Shown: positions 30,761-41,699 of the stretch, piece after piece
How the letters are laid out: each line of letters starts with the position of its first letter
How positions within the stretch are numbered: the stretch's first letter is position 1
Program-made: the position numbers and the translations under genes
NCBI GenBank assembly: GCA_963575745.1
Contig: CAUYUJ010009391.1
Span: 246,642 to 310,641, forward strand
DNA length: 64,000 bases
Direction of reading: 5' to 3'
From: Prorocentrum cordatum
Taxonomy: Eukaryota; Sar; Dinophyceae; Prorocentrales; Prorocentraceae
Notes under the pieces: model-generated
Seen by the model: the letters and a program-made list of their open reading frames with translations, nothing else
The model's database searches: none
Told to the model about the DNA's origin: nothing

Positions 30761-31141
30761 GGGTAGGTCGCGGGTGGGTCGCGGGTGGGTCGCGGGTGGG
30801 TCGCGGGTGGGTCGCGGGTGGGTCGCGGGGTGGGCGGCGGGCGGGTCGCGGGGTGGGTCGCGGGGTGGGTCGCGGGGTGGGTCGCGGGGTGGGTCGCGGG
30901 GTGGGTCGCAGGTGGGGTCGCGGGTGGGTCGCGAGGGTGGGTCGCGGGGTGGGTCGCGGGGTGGGTCGCGGGTGGGTCGCGGGGCGGGTTGCGGGTGGGA
31001 CGACGACAACAAACAACAACAAACAACAACAACAACAAACAACAACAAACAACAACAACAACGAGAATCCGCACCGCGGAATTCCACTTCAGCCACGCAC
31101 CCAGGGACAGTGAATGACCGTTCGGCCCCCTCACTCTGATA

Positions 31142-31314
31142 AACGTGCAGACCTCACGGATTGGCCTCTTGGGTGAAGTTCTTGCCCTCTGCCTTCTCCT
31201 CTTGCCTCCGCCGAGCCAGGTCTGCAGTGGTACTTCGAGAACAGCACTCTGACCGCGGCCTGCCCGAGTGCGCCCCCCCGCTCGTCGGCGTCGTCGGCGT
31301 CGTCGTCGTCGTCA

Positions 31315-31347
<33 letters not shown>

Positions 31348-31588
31348 TCTGGCCGGCCGGTCAGGCAAACCGGCAGTCAAGTTCTCTGAGCTCTTTGGGC
31401 GCTCGTCCTCGTGCTAGTCTTCGTCCTAGTCTTCGTCCTCGTCCTCGTCGTTTGGCCGGCCGGTCAGGCAAACCGGCAGTCAAGTTCTCTGAGCTCCCTG
31501 GGCGCTCGTCTCGGGAGAGTGAGGGTACGCTTCGTGCCTCGCCGACTTGGCCTTGAGCGATCGCGCCATCGGGATTGTTCAAGGTTGA
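31142..31588. repeat. CGTCCT tract and a two-copy ~70 bp repeat
   Basis: TCTGGCCGGCCGGTCAGGCA, AACCGGCAGTCAAGTTCTCT and GAGCTC occur at about 31,348-31,410 and again at 31,450-31,508, separated by a TCGTCC-rich spacer. No gene recognised. Confidence 0.7.
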
Positions 31589-31749
31589 TCAGGAGGGGAA
31601 AAAACACAGACACAATTAATCGTCGACTCCCAGGAAAATACGGGAAAATATGGGAAGTGGGGGGGACGACAAACACCCAGAAAATATAGGAAAATATAGG
31701 GAATCTGGTTATTTGTGTGCATTTATTTGTGTGTCCCAGGGCCCCTTCA
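31589..31749. mobile_element. TIR element, family C, copy 3, exact GTTGA duplication
   Basis: It starts TCAGGAGGGGAAAAAACACA, contains AATTAATCGTCGACTCCC and AAAATATAGGAAAATATAGG, and ends GTGTCCCAGGGCCCCTTCA. GTTGA lies on both sides (31,584-31,588 and 31,750-31,754). Confidence 0.9.
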
Positions 31750-32290
31750 GTTGAATTACCTTGAGATTCTACGCCGTCAAACGTTGCAACATCGCGAAAC
31801 AGCACCACTGGAGCCCCAGACCCCATCTTTCCGCTGCGTTTTGATAGCTGCATCGATCAGGAATGGTCCCAGGGTCCGGCGGCGGGCAAAAATTGCAGCG
31901 CCAAGATCTTCTTGGGAATCCACGCAGTTTCGTAGGTCAACGCTGGAGTCGAGCCTCACGCGACCACCAGGCCAGATTTGGGCCCAGAGCTTGGTGGGTG
32001 CCAGCGCCAGGTCGTGCGTCGTGGGCATCGTATCCACTGTTCCATACCCACTGCGTGCGTGCCAATCTCCCTCATCCCCCTGCGCCTGAGATAGCCCACC
32101 GACGACACGTTTTTCAATCCTGGTCCTTCTCCTCAACGTCGGCCTCTTCGGCGCGTTCTACTGGGCCGTTGGGCCATGCTCGTGGGCGAGAAACAGCTCC
32201 GTACCCGCGGCCTCGCGGGCCGCGACCCCGCGGCTACGGGGCGTTCTCTCGCGGATGCCCCGCGCGCAACGTATCCGCGCGACCGCTCCA
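31750..32290. other. no recognised gene; short match to 37.1 kb
   Basis: 31,775-31,855 (ACGTTGCAACATCGCGAAAC, then CCCCATCTTTCCGCTGCG, then GCATCGATCAGG) resembles 37,140-37,225. It is a dispersed repeat of unknown type. Otherwise unique, with no family recognised. Confidence 0.45.
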
Positions 32291-32295
32291 GACCG

Positions 32296-32695
32296 CGAGG
32301 TCGCGGGTACTCGGCGGCGAGCGAGGGGGGGAAGGGAGAAGGAGACGGCCTTCTCAGCAGGCGACGGGACTTCTCAGAAGCCCTCGCGCCTTCTCAGAAG
32401 CCCTCGCGCCCTGAACGGAGCCGCAGCTGCAGCAGGCGTCGTTTTTTAATCGGCCGAGCTCCAGACGTACGTGGGAGCGCCGATACCTTTCGGAGGAGAA
32501 CTGGGTAGTGTCGTCGCATCGCCGGTCACACAAGCCATACAGTTCTTGCAATCCATGCCATTGTATCCGAGACATTTTCTGTATCCTGAGGGAAGGCTTA
32601 GAAAACTTCTCGGAAGGCTGGGGGACTTCCGAGCTTTCTGAGCAGGCCCGCTCCTTCCCGCTTCCCCCCCCTGGGCTCACCGCCGAGTGTTGACC
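32296..32695. mobile_element. inverted-repeat element, family E, copy 2, with extra interior
   Basis: It starts ACTCGGCGGCGAGCGAGGGG, then GGAAGGGAGAAGGAGACGGC, and ends GAGCAGGCCCGCTCCTTCCC, then CCTGGGCTCACCGCCGAGT. Compared with the copy at 6608, about 170 bases (32,410-32,580) are added in the middle, possibly a secondary insertion. Confidence 0.65.
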
Positions 32696-32709
32696 CCGTT
32701 CTGCTCCGC

Positions 32710-33620
32710 CGATCGCGCGCAGCCGCTGTCGGCCATCGCTGCACCGCCCGCGTCGTCTCGGAGGGCCTCGGTGGACAGGCACACGCTGGCGCCAACACGC
32801 GTTCTGAGGGTCACCCACGCGCAGAGCGTGACAGAGCTCACGGAGATGTTCGAGAACCGCGAGCTCGAATGATTACGCCAACGAGCGCCCGGGGCCCGCG
32901 GCTTCCTCCTCCTGCGCGCAGGCAGAGACAGACGCGCCTCTCTCAGGACGGCGCAAGGACGTGCCCCTCCTGCCCCCCGAGCTGGGGTCCTCCGAGCCCC
33001 CCCGCTGTCGCCGCCGAGATGCGGATTCGGTAGGTTCGTGTCGTGTCGACCGGCGGCGACCCCGCCAGCGGCGTTCAACGTTGAATGCCGCGGGCGACCC
33101 AGAATCGTTCGGTGTGGAACGGGCGTGGAACGATTTGGACGCTTCGGAAACGGCCGACCGTTCCAGGCTGAACGACCCCCGCGGTGTCAGAGACCAACGC
33201 CGAAGTCGGCACGACACGAAGCCGACGTGCGCTCGCCGCTCGGAGGCCGCCTCCTGCCGGCGTCGGCCGAGGCCGTCCTCGGCCCGAGGGGGGTCCCTCT
33301 GGGGCTGCCCGGCGGTCTCCCCGGGGCAGGCGGGCTCAGGCGGGCCCCCCCCGCGGCGGTCGCCGCCACGATGCGGAGGCGCTCGCCGCCCGTGCGTGCT
33401 CCGCCCCCTGGTGCGCGCCGCTTCAAGGCAGGCAGGCGGCGAGCCTCCGCCCTCGCGCCACGATGCGGAGACGCTCGCCGCCCGTGCGTGCGTGCTCGGA
33501 GGCCGCGCCGCCTGCTGGCGCCGGCCGAGGCCGGCCGAGCGGCCCGGGGAGGGCCCCGCGTGGGGGCTCTGCCCGGCGGCTTTCCCCGGGGCGGGCGGGC
33601 GGGGCTGGGCTCGGGCCGAA
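32710..33620. repeat. GC-rich region with an imperfect two-copy repeat
   Basis: 33,241-33,335 and 33,498-33,605 share CGGAGGCCGC, GGCCGAGGCC and CCCCGGGGCGGGCGGGC-type strings. CGCCACGATGCGGAGGCGCT then CGCCGCCCGTGCGTG also occurs twice (33,363 and 33,457). Long frames on both strands reflect GC bias. No gene recognised. Confidence 0.6.
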
Positions 33621-33803
33621 CGAAAGGGGGGGATAGGGAAAGGGGGGGTTACGAAATCTGCTGCATGCAGCCGGTTTCGGCCCCACCGAGGGGCCCATTC
33701 CTCGATACATGGCCGCCTCGGGCGCCGGGAGGCGCCGGGAAAATCAGCTACGTGAGCTGATTCTCAAACCCCCCCTTGGCTATCCCCCCCTTTCGCCCGG
33801 CCC
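33621..33803. mobile_element. inverted-repeat element, family F, copy 1
   Basis: The left end is GAACGAAAGGGGGGGATAGG, then AAAGGGGGGGTTACG. The right end AAACCCCCCCTTGGCTATCC then CCCCCTTTCG is its inverse complement. The core has CTGCATGCAGCCGGTTTC and GGGCCCATTCCTCGATAC, shared with the copy near 51.7 kb. Confidence 0.7.
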
Positions 33804-33831
33804 GATGGGCGAGCGCAGGGTGCTGCACTGC

Positions 33832-33965
33832 GGAAGTCGGGCGCGTCCTTCTACAGGAGGCATGCTCAGGAACAGTGAAGGAACAGTCAGGTGACGATGT
33901 TTCGTGCTCTGTTCACTATGTTTGTTTTTGTTGACCATTCTGACAGCTTTTTTGACTAGGGGGGG
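33832..33965. mobile_element. TIR element, family B, copy 4, one end
   Basis: AAGTCGGGCGCGTCCTTCTA then CAGGAGGCATGC is the left TIR. GTCAGGTGACGATGTTTCGT then GCTCT is shared with the next copy. The right TIR is not found. Confidence 0.6.
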
Positions 33966-34079
33966 AGATATTTCCCCAGATTTCATGGCGCCTCTTCTCA
34001 TTTCATTACGTCCCTGGCCCACCATTGGGCCGCGCACATGCCGCCGGCCATGATTGCCCCCCCCTCTTGGACGCCCCTC

Positions 34080-34236
34080 TCTAGGCCGCCCCCGATCTAC
34101 AGGAGGAATATTCAATAACAGTAAGAGAATAGTCAGGTGACGATGTTTCGTGCTCTTTTTCGCCATTTGTGTTTTTTTGGACTGGTCTTACATTTTCTTC
34201 CAGAATCTGCCTGTAGGAGGACGTGACCGACCTGCT
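34080..34236. mobile_element. TIR element, family B, copy 5
   Basis: CCCGATCTACAGGAGGAATA on the left and AGAATCTGCCTGTAGGAGGA, then CGTGACCGACC, on the right form imperfect inverted ends. The interior GTCAGGTGACGATGTTTCGT then GCTCT matches copy 4, so these two form a subfamily. Confidence 0.65.
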
Positions 34237-35132
34237 GCAAGGTGAGGCAACGCAATGTGTCAAGCGATGGCGAAGCGTCTTGGCCTGCCTATACAGAGGG
34301 GCGCGCCTCGAGGGTCCGAATGCTTGTCGTCAATGTACTCTGGGTTCCTCTGCTCCACGCGCTTCGCGGTGATACGCCACAGCCGTTGAGGGAGCTGCTG
34401 CGTTCGGCGTTTCGGTTTCCTCCCAATTTGGCTCTCGCGCTTGCGAGGGTTTCTTGCGGCCGCGTCCGCACTGTAGGCGCACCAGTGACTGTTCTACGAA
34501 CTTCTGATGGCTTGCACGAAACATTTCTGGCTGAGGCCGTCTTATTTTGATCTACTGGCTTGATGCCCTAAAAGCATCATTTGGTCCCGAGAAGGTTGGG
34601 TGATTATGGGAACAGTTCGTGGTAGGCCTGTAGGAATGCCAGGACGGTCTGTCCCTGCTCAAGTGTCCGAGAAGGATGAGTTATCGATATGCGACTTCTG
34701 CGTAGTTTTCGCCTTTGGGGGGTTTGGAAGGCCCGCGTCGCCACGGCTGGACTCGACTCGCCTTCCGCTCCTTCCATTCCAGTTCTTGTTGCTGCTGTTT
34801 GTTCTCGTCTTCCTCCTTCCTCATCGTCTTCTGTTTCAACCGGCTTATCCTCCAGCTGATCCGCCACCTCATGCGTACGCAGCTCCATTTCTTCGATTCC
34901 GCATAACACGATGTGCTTTTGTTGAGAGAGTTCCAGGCCCTCCATGACACGCGTCCGTGGATCGAGCAATACAGCGCAATGGGAAAGGATGGGTGGGCGG
35001 GGTAGGATGTCAGACATGGCACGAGGACACCTCGCTTGCCTCCCTCCTCCTCCTCGCCCTCCTCCCGCTACTTCCTCCTCCTCGCCCGCCACCCCTCTCC
35101 CAGCCTCCCGCCTCCCTCCCCCTCCCCCTTCC
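34237..35132. repeat. no gene; segment duplicated at 36.8-37.1 kb
   Basis: 34,770-35,045 (CCTTCCATTCCAGTTCTTGT, later CCACCTCATGCGTACGCAGC, later CAATGGGAAAGGATGGG) is similar to 36,860-37,080 in order and spacing. On minus the segment reads a Gln/Glu-rich, coiled-coil-like string (VADQLEDKPVETEDDEEGG). It may be remnants of one repeated gene, but nothing recognisable. Confidence 0.5.
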
Positions 35133-36373
35133 TGTCGTTTCCTCCCTTTTGTGAAGGCCAGATAGTCAGGGTTTAGTAGCCTGGCTCGACATTTTCTGGC
35201 AAATACAGCTACCGTGCTTGAAGCCAGACGCAGTGTCGAGAGGAAGCTCACGGAGCGCTTTACACGTGGTGTTTTCCCTACGTCGGAAACAAAGGTGTCG
35301 TTCGTGTCAACGTCGGCCTGCCCCGCGTCACGCTGGAGACGGAACGGACCACGGGTGCCTGCAGCCGTTAAGGCAGGCGCGTCCCCGGGCAAGAGACACC
35401 CCACCATAATGGGTGCACTCGGCCCGTGGGGGTGGGCACATAATTCAAGAATGCTTGCGCCCTTGTTACAGTGTTTCGACAAATTGTATTCGCTGTCGCA
35501 CTCCATATTTCATTCACTTGCTTGTGCTTCGTTGCATTGTTTCGATAATGCTGTACTCAGTGTTGCAAAGGCGGTTGTATCTCATCAAGCGATATGATCA
35601 ATCATCAGGCAAATTTCTGGTTATCGGCCGAAAGTCTCTCCAAGAGCTCGTCTTCGGCGGTGCAGCATTTTTCCCATCAGCCAGAGTCGTAGCAGTGGCC
35701 GCTTTACCAAAGAGGGGGCTTCGCACGTGCGCTCTGATTGTGGTGCCCGAGAACCGGGATACGAAGTCGGCTCCGCCGTCCTGTGCTCCAGTCAGTGCTC
35801 TGGTCACGGGGGCGGGGGGTCGGACGTTCAAGGAAAAAGGGGGCACTTGCGGCCAAGCCGCCAGGTGCCGACGTTTCCACGAAAGAGGGGGCAGTCGTTT
35901 CCTCCCTTGTGTGAAGGCCAGATAGTCAGGGTTTAGTAGCCTGGCTCGACATTTTCTGGCAAAAACAGCTACCGTGCTTGAAGCCAGACGCAGTGTCAAG
36001 AAGAAGCTCACAGAGCGCTTTACACGTGGCGTTTTCCCTACGTCGGAAACAAAGGTGTCGTTCGTGTCAACGTCGGCCTGCCCCGCGTCACGCTGGAGAT
36101 GGAGAGGACCACGGGTGCCTGAAGCCTTTGAGGCAGGCGCGTAGCCGGGCAAGATACACCCCACCATAATGGGTGCACTCGGCCCGTGGGGGTGGGCACA
36201 AAATTCAAAGATGCTTGTGCCCTTGTTACAGTGTTTCGACAAGTTGTATTCGCTGTCGCACTCCATATTCCATTCACTTGCTTGTACTTTGTTGTATTGT
36301 TTCGATAATGCTGTACTCAGCGTTGCAAAGGCGGTTGTATCTCATCAAGCGATATGGTCAATCATCAGGCAAA
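35133..36373 (+). mobile_element. TRIM-like element: two 481 bp direct repeats around 279 bp
   Basis: Repeats at 35,133-35,613 and 35,893-36,373 are about 95% alike and both run from (T/A)GTCGTTTCCTCCCTT to CATCAGGCAAA. Just inside the left repeat is TGGTTATCGGCC (35,618-35,629), resembling a tRNA primer site. Just before the right repeat is GAAAGAGGGGGC (35,881-35,892), a clear purine tract. The flanks CTTCC and CTTCT match at 4 of 5 bases. The 279 bp interior has no gene. The layout fits a terminal-repeat retrotransposon in miniature. Confidence 0.75.
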
Positions 36374-37308
36374 CTTCTCTTCCCCCTCCCCCCTTTCCAC
36401 AATCCAATCGTGTGAATACTGCTCTCTCCCTCACCTGAAGTTGTTCCAAAGATCTCCCACCCCCTCAGCGTGTTTTTCCACGCGCGGGATGTCAAACAAT
36501 GATTTTTCTGGTGGTTGTTACAATCTCTTGTCTTCGGTGTATTCAAAGGTGCTTTCGCTTCATCGTGAGCCTCATTCTCGGATCGGCGCGTTGCTCCCGT
36601 CGTTCGGAATGGCGCTCTCGCCCCAGCGCGGGCCACTTTCCTAGATTCAAGTCGTGCTTCGTTGTGGCCCCAGCCATCATTTCCCCTCCGTTGTCACCTG
36701 GCCCTCGCCTCCCGCTCTCTCCACTCCAGTTTCTGCTTCTGTTGTTCGTCTCGCCCCAGCGCGGGCCATTTTTCTGAATCCGAGTTTTTATTCATCGTTG
36801 TCGCCCTTCTCGTTTTTCCTCCTCCGCCTTCCCCTGGTCCTCCTCTCCCTCCCGACCCTTCCGCTTTAGTTCTTGTTGCTGCTGTTCGTCCTCATCCTTC
36901 TGCTCCCGCTCATCCTCTTACTCACTTGCCACCTCCTCCTGTGCACGCAGCTCCCCTCTTTCTGTGCGAGTCACAGCTCGGTTATGTCGCGCGTCTGCGG
37001 ATAGAGACATGAGCGCCATGGGAAGGGATGGGAGGGAGGGATATGATGTTAGATGGGGCGTGAGCGCACCTAGCTTGCCCGTCCCTCTCTCCCCCTCCCG
37101 ATCCTCTTTGTCCTCCCCTCTCAAACTGCGGTCCTCGCATCCGACGTTGCACAAATTTGCAACATCTTGAAACATCGGAACCCTACACCCAATCTTTCTG
37201 CGCAATTTTTCGAGCCTGATCAATATGTGAGGGTCTCAGGGCCCGAAGTTGGGCGAAAGCGCCCGGCTTGAAAACAGTGCAACGCCTGGATCTAAAGGTC
37301 TCCCACCG
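36374..37308. repeat. no gene; duplicate of the 34.8 kb segment
   Basis: 36,860-37,080 parallels 34,770-35,045. GCGCGGGCCA near 36,620 and 36,760 marks another short duplication. 37,140-37,225 resembles 31,775-31,855. No protein family recognised. Confidence 0.5.
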
Positions 37309-37318
37309 TGGATGTGGA

Positions 37319-37354
<36 letters not shown>

Positions 37355-37557
37355 GGACATCGCCGTGGTCGCCGCCGTCGCCAACGTGATCGTCGTGATC
37401 GTCGTCGTCGCCGTCGCCGTCGTCGTGGTCGTCGTCGCCGTCGTCGTCGCCGCCGCCGTCGCCGTCGCCGTCGTCGTCGCCGTCGCCGTCGTCGTCGTCG
37501 TCGTCGTCGTCCTCCTCGTCGTCCTCGTCGTCGTCGTCCGCGTCCGCGTCCGCGTCC
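37309..37557. repeat. GTC/GCC triplet array
   Basis: About 250 bases of GTCGTCGTC with GTCGCC and GTGGTC variants. It translates as poly-Val, poly-Arg/Ser or, on minus, poly-Asp. Frames here are artefacts. Confidence 0.95.
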
Positions 37558-37832
37558 CCGCCTCTCAGACTGCGGGGCCCGCGCCTCTCAGACTGCGGGG
37601 CTCCCGCGCGCCCCCCGCCCCCCTGTGCAGACTGCGGGAACGCCATGCTGGGCCCCAAGGGGGAGCCGTTCCAGTGCGGTTTCTGCGGCACGGCGCGCGC
37701 CCTCCGCGCCCCTGGGCTCGCGGCGGCTCGCGGCTAGGAGGGGCAGGAGGGCGTCTCTCTTTATACATATATACACATACATACATCTATACATATATAT
37801 ACAACTATATATATATAGTTGGCATACATGCA

Positions 37833-37871
<39 letters not shown>

Positions 37872-38084
37872 CGATCTATATACATATTTATATTTATGTA
37901 TCTTTATATGTATAGATTTATCTATATATCTACTATATATATGTATGGACAGATCTATGTACATCTCTCTTCTTACTCTCTGTTCCTTCGTCTGCTTCCC
38001 CCTCTGTCTCCGCGTCTTCTTTCCCTCTCATCTTCGTCCTCCTGCGTGGCCATCCATGTGGACTCCGCCTCTATCCCCCTTCTG
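37558..38084. repeat. GC-rich spacer and TA/ATATAC microsatellite
   Basis: 37,558-37,740 is GC-rich. One plus frame reads CRLRERHAGPQG and a minus frame Pro/Arg, neither recognised. 37,762-37,960 is an ATATAC/TATATA array. Confidence 0.8.
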
Positions 38085-38645
38085 ACCTGGCGATGCCCGA
38101 ATACCACCAAACACTGCTATACACAGTTGTTTGCTCCGGGATACCACCATACCCTGCTATACACATGTTGGTTTTGGTTTTCAAGAGGTCCGCACAGTTT
38201 GGCCATGAGCGCTTGCGGCACGGACATGCCCACCAAGCCATCCTACACACAATTTGTTGTTTGTGTTTTTTTTGGGGCCGGGGATACCACCAAGCACTAG
38301 TATACTCATGTTTTTTTGGGGGGGGGGGTCAGAAGGTCCACTTGGGTTGGCTTGGCGAACCTGTAGAAACTTATGACATCCCGATACCAGCAACAAACAC
38401 ATGTGTATAGTTGGGTTTGGTGGCATCGCAAACAAAAAACACCAAATACACCGTTGTAGTTGTGTTTGTTGGGAGTGTAACTGCCGTAGGCGTTCCTGGC
38501 CAAGTCTGTGGACCTCTGGAACATCCCCAAACAAAGCAACCCGTGCATAGTAAGGTTTGATGGTATCCCTAACCCCCCAAAAGAACCACCTGTGTATAGC
38601 AGTAGTTGGTTGTATTCGGACCTCGCCAGGTCAGACGGAGGAGGA
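38085..38645. repeat. cluster of short inverted repeats (ATACCACCA/TGGTGGTAT)
   Basis: Forward units such as AATACCACCAAACACTGCTA then TACACA (38,100), GGATACCACCATACCCTGCT (38,140) and GGATACCACCAAGCACTAGT (38,282) are followed by reversed ones: TGTGTATAGTTGGGTTTGGT then GGCAT (38,402) and TTTGATGGTATCC (38,555). The arrangement can fold into several alternative hairpins. Confidence 0.65.
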
Positions 38646-38942
38646 GGAGGAGGAGGAGAAACACTTCAAGAGGAGCAACAAGAGGTTCTCCTCTTACTCC
38701 CCCTCTGAGTACAGCCCACTTCAGGAGACCGAGGGGTGCCAGGAGCCCTTTTCCACGCCTTGCATTTCCCTACATCACACCTCTCCTGATGGGCCTGGGA
38801 GGAGCCTTGCGCTGACAGGCTGTGTTGCCTGGGCTGGTTTCTTCAGATGGTTACCATGCGGCATCTCTCATTCGTTGGTTACAACCCGTTCTTTCTGATA
38901 CAGACCTGACGGCTCCACGAGATCAGCATCCTCCTGCGCTCC

Positions 38943-39783
38943 GTGGCGCTGATCATGCTGGTGGGCACTCGTGTGCGTGTACTCCCTCACACCACTTCTT
39001 GGACGCAGACTGAAAAGGCGCACCATTTCGTCCACTTCGGCTACGCCCGTGGGCCGTTTATGAACAATGCTTGTGGAGTCCCAAACAGCTGCAATACCAA
39101 GATTCTCCAGCGGGGCAGGGTCCATGCGACTTCGTGTTCTCCTGATGCTGCGCAAGGCCGTGGTGGCATGATACGATTGACTGGGACGGATTTTGATATC
39201 GCTGCATTTGCGCTTTACTTTCCACCCGCGGCTGTGGGGCGCGCGAGCGGGACGTGGCGTAATATTGTTGAGTGCGTGTTGAGATGGCTGTCGGACACCT
39301 TGGCCGCGCTACCGTGCCGTTGTACTCCGGTGATCTACACTGATCTCAATGATTCCATTCTCGGCTGAACAAGCTGATCAGTATCAATGGTTTGGCTCAT
39401 ACACTACGTATCGGATGGGATTCACAGCTAAAGCGTCTCGTGAATTGGTCATCGCCATCATTCGTGTGAGCACATTGTGTAAGGTCTACCCCACTTATCA
39501 TGGACAGAAGAACCGCACTTCCTACATTGACATCCTGGCGATACCATTCGGACTACGTAAGCATGCCACTAAGTGTCTCTCTATGACGCGTCTTGCCAAG
39601 AAGCTGCGGCTGGCGCCCGGATCTGGTGTTCTCCTCGATCATGCGCCCGTCAAGCTGGGGCTAGCTATTTCCCTCTCCTTTGTGTGCCCCTCGCAGCAGA
39701 TTGCCTGGGACCGTGATCGTGTTGCCCTTGCTCTTCAAACGCCAGGTTTGCTTGCATTTTTCTCTGCTGAGCTTGAAGCCTAG
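38943..39783 (+). pseudogene. LINE-B endonuclease domain, split by a frameshift
   Basis: The first frame (38,943-39,368) reads HFGYARGP...GRGGMIRLTG then TDFDIAAFALYFPP, and CTPVIYTDLNDSILG. Here TDLND takes the place of the G-D-F-N motif of exonuclease-endonuclease-phosphatase nucleases. A second frame (39,349-39,783) continues with RTSYIDILAIP and GVLLDHAPVKLGL, matching the late S-D-H region (here L-D-H). Together they outline a nuclease that nicks target DNA for target-primed reverse transcription. The frame change lies near 39,360. Not functional as it stands. Confidence 0.7.
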
Positions 39784-41699
39784 TTTACAACATTCGCTGC
39801 TGGGGTATTCCAAATCGCCACAGATCGAGCAAGGATATGCCGCGTTCCGCTCTGCTGTCTTCCCTGTCGCGGCCAAGTATTTTCCCCGCTGCAGCTGCGT
39901 GGATGAAGACACTCGTCGTCTCCGACGCGACGTTCGTGAATTCGTTTCTCTACGGGGTAATTTGCGGGCAGTTGCTGCCCCCCCCCCTTCCCCATGCGCA
40001 TCTCGACTCGCAGATCCGCGACCTCGCGGCCATCCTGAAATCCCAGATTCGCCGATGGTGCCGCGCTTTGCATAGCTATTGGGCCCGGCAGCTTCGCGAG
40101 ACCTGGCGGCGTCGACGGCTCGTGGACGTCCAAATTTTGTCTCGGACGTTGGCTGGGACTGGTGTTGGTCCTGCGCGCAGGCGCTGCAACCTTGTTCTCA
40201 AGCGCGCGCCCTCCGCCATCGAACTGCTCCAGTCATTGTAGAAGTCGGGTGCTCTTGGCGGGTTGGGTGCCCAACCGACTGACATTAGTGCGCGTGACGC
40301 TCAGCGGGCCGCCGCGCCGCCCAATGGCACGAGCTATCGTGGCGCCGCGGAGGCCCTCGGGATGAAGCATCTTGCTCGCGCCATCATTTGTCTTAGGAAA
40401 GCTGCTCGACGACGCGCCGTGCCTGGTTGGAGTATGCCTGGCGAGATTTGGTGGATGATGTTACGTCCTTGGTATTAGTCACAGAAGGAGAAGTCCATGG
40501 CTGGGCTGCGCTGTGCTGTTGGACCTCCAGATGCACCCATTATCTTTCATGTTGGTTGCCCTGGCCCGCTGGAGGTCGAGCGCCGCGGCCTTTGCAAGGG
40601 GCTTTGCGTGCGGGCCCGCCCAACATGCTGATCAAGTGTGCGTTCCCCGCCGTCGGCGTGAGAATGCTATCCTGGCCGTGCATGTTACTGCGTGGCGACT
40701 ACGTGCTTCCAACGTTCGCCATGTTGCCGTGCTGGATGTCATGACCGATGCATGCGGTTGTTGTGACCATACCCGACTTAACGAAGTGCAGCGTGTATAT
40801 TTGCCTGATGCTCGCGCGTCTTTGCTGTCTGATCGTCGATCCACACATGCACTGCGTCTGGATGCGGGCGATGCGGCGCTACGCCTCAAGCTGACCGCCA
40901 GTGCACATTGGGCCGGGGCATCCCCTCCTGACGTGTTCCGCGTGGATTCCGGTAAGCCTGTGAACGCCTGGCGCAACTGTCCCCCTCTGCCTGAGTAGTG
41001 TGCGGCGTGCCCATTAGTTGATGAATCAGTCGGCGCGTCCCTAGTCAAGTACGCGGGCGATCTTTTTTAACTTCATAGTTTTGCAGTCAGGTGATCTCGC
41101 TGAAGCCATCCGACAAGTTACTGTCGAACCAGCCATTTCAACGGACAGCTACTGGTACAGGCAAAATCTGAGGAAGCAAGTTTTGGCACCCTGGTTGAAT
41201 TGACATCTTGACAACGGTCTGTGTTACAGCGCACATGTGGGAGGAGCCAACGTTCTACCGCGCGCGCGTTTTCTCGGCCCTTTCTTCGCGCCTACCGGCG
41301 CCCTGGCCCCGCAGAGCGTGGCGGCTAAGAATGCTGCTGCCAGAGGCTGGATGGCGTTCAACACTTTTAGAGCGCTCGTGCGCCGTGGATAGAAAACAGA
41401 CGCGTCTTCTTTTCTGTTGTCCAGGGCGCCTCGTTGTCAGGGCTTGCGCCTTTCATCTTTTCCCCCGCGCAAGAGAATGAGCTGAATTCTGCACTGTTGC
41501 GCAAGATCGGGTCCATTGCTCCAGGTGGCGCCGGTGACTGGTCTGGCCCGCGTCCTCGTTTCTGGATTAGCCGTCGCGCGTATTCCTGCCTTTATTCGGT
41601 TGATTTGGCTCTTGTGAGATGAGCTCCTGGCCGAGACTTAGGTGGTGTCAAAATATGCTTCGTTTTTCCGAAGACCACGCTTAGGTCGTCACCGCGCTG
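39784..41699 (+). pseudogene. LINE-B linker and remnants, multiple frames
   Basis: Short coherent pieces occur in changing frames: 39,837-40,241, 40,263-40,478 (ending with a TAG after PGEIWWMMLRPWY) and 40,740-40,998 (HWAGASPPDVFRVDSGKPVN). Many stops. I cannot place the palm motifs of a reverse transcriptase here. Assignment rests on position between the endonuclease and the C-terminal zinc motif. Confidence 0.45.

Larger units (their letters stand above)
29613..31141. mobile_element. 1.5 kb structure with long inverted ends
   Basis: The left end reads TATCAGAGTGAAGGGGCC, CGAACGGTCATTCACTGTCC and CTGGGTGCGTGGCTGAAGTG, then a GTT-rich run and (CGACCCACC)n. The right end is the same read backwards: (GGTGGGTCG)n, an ACA-rich run, CACTTCAGCCACGCACCCAG, GGACAGTGAATGACCGTTCG, GCCCCC and TCACTCTGATA. 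The arms are about 340 bp. Inside lie a 62 bp palindrome (29,948-30,009), a TCC tract (30,085-30,210) and five 95-120 bp tandem units (30,300-30,760). There is no convincing gene and no target duplication. Confidence 0.7.

Noticed and set aside
30277-31139. Arg-Asp-Pro/Thr-His-Pro repeat protein
   Set aside because: Translation of the GCGACCCACC minisatellite in the long inverted structure.
34604-36266. Two similar minus-strand proteins (MECDSEYNLSKHCN...)
   Set aside because: They are the two copies of the 481 bp direct repeat read on the minus strand, with no independent support.
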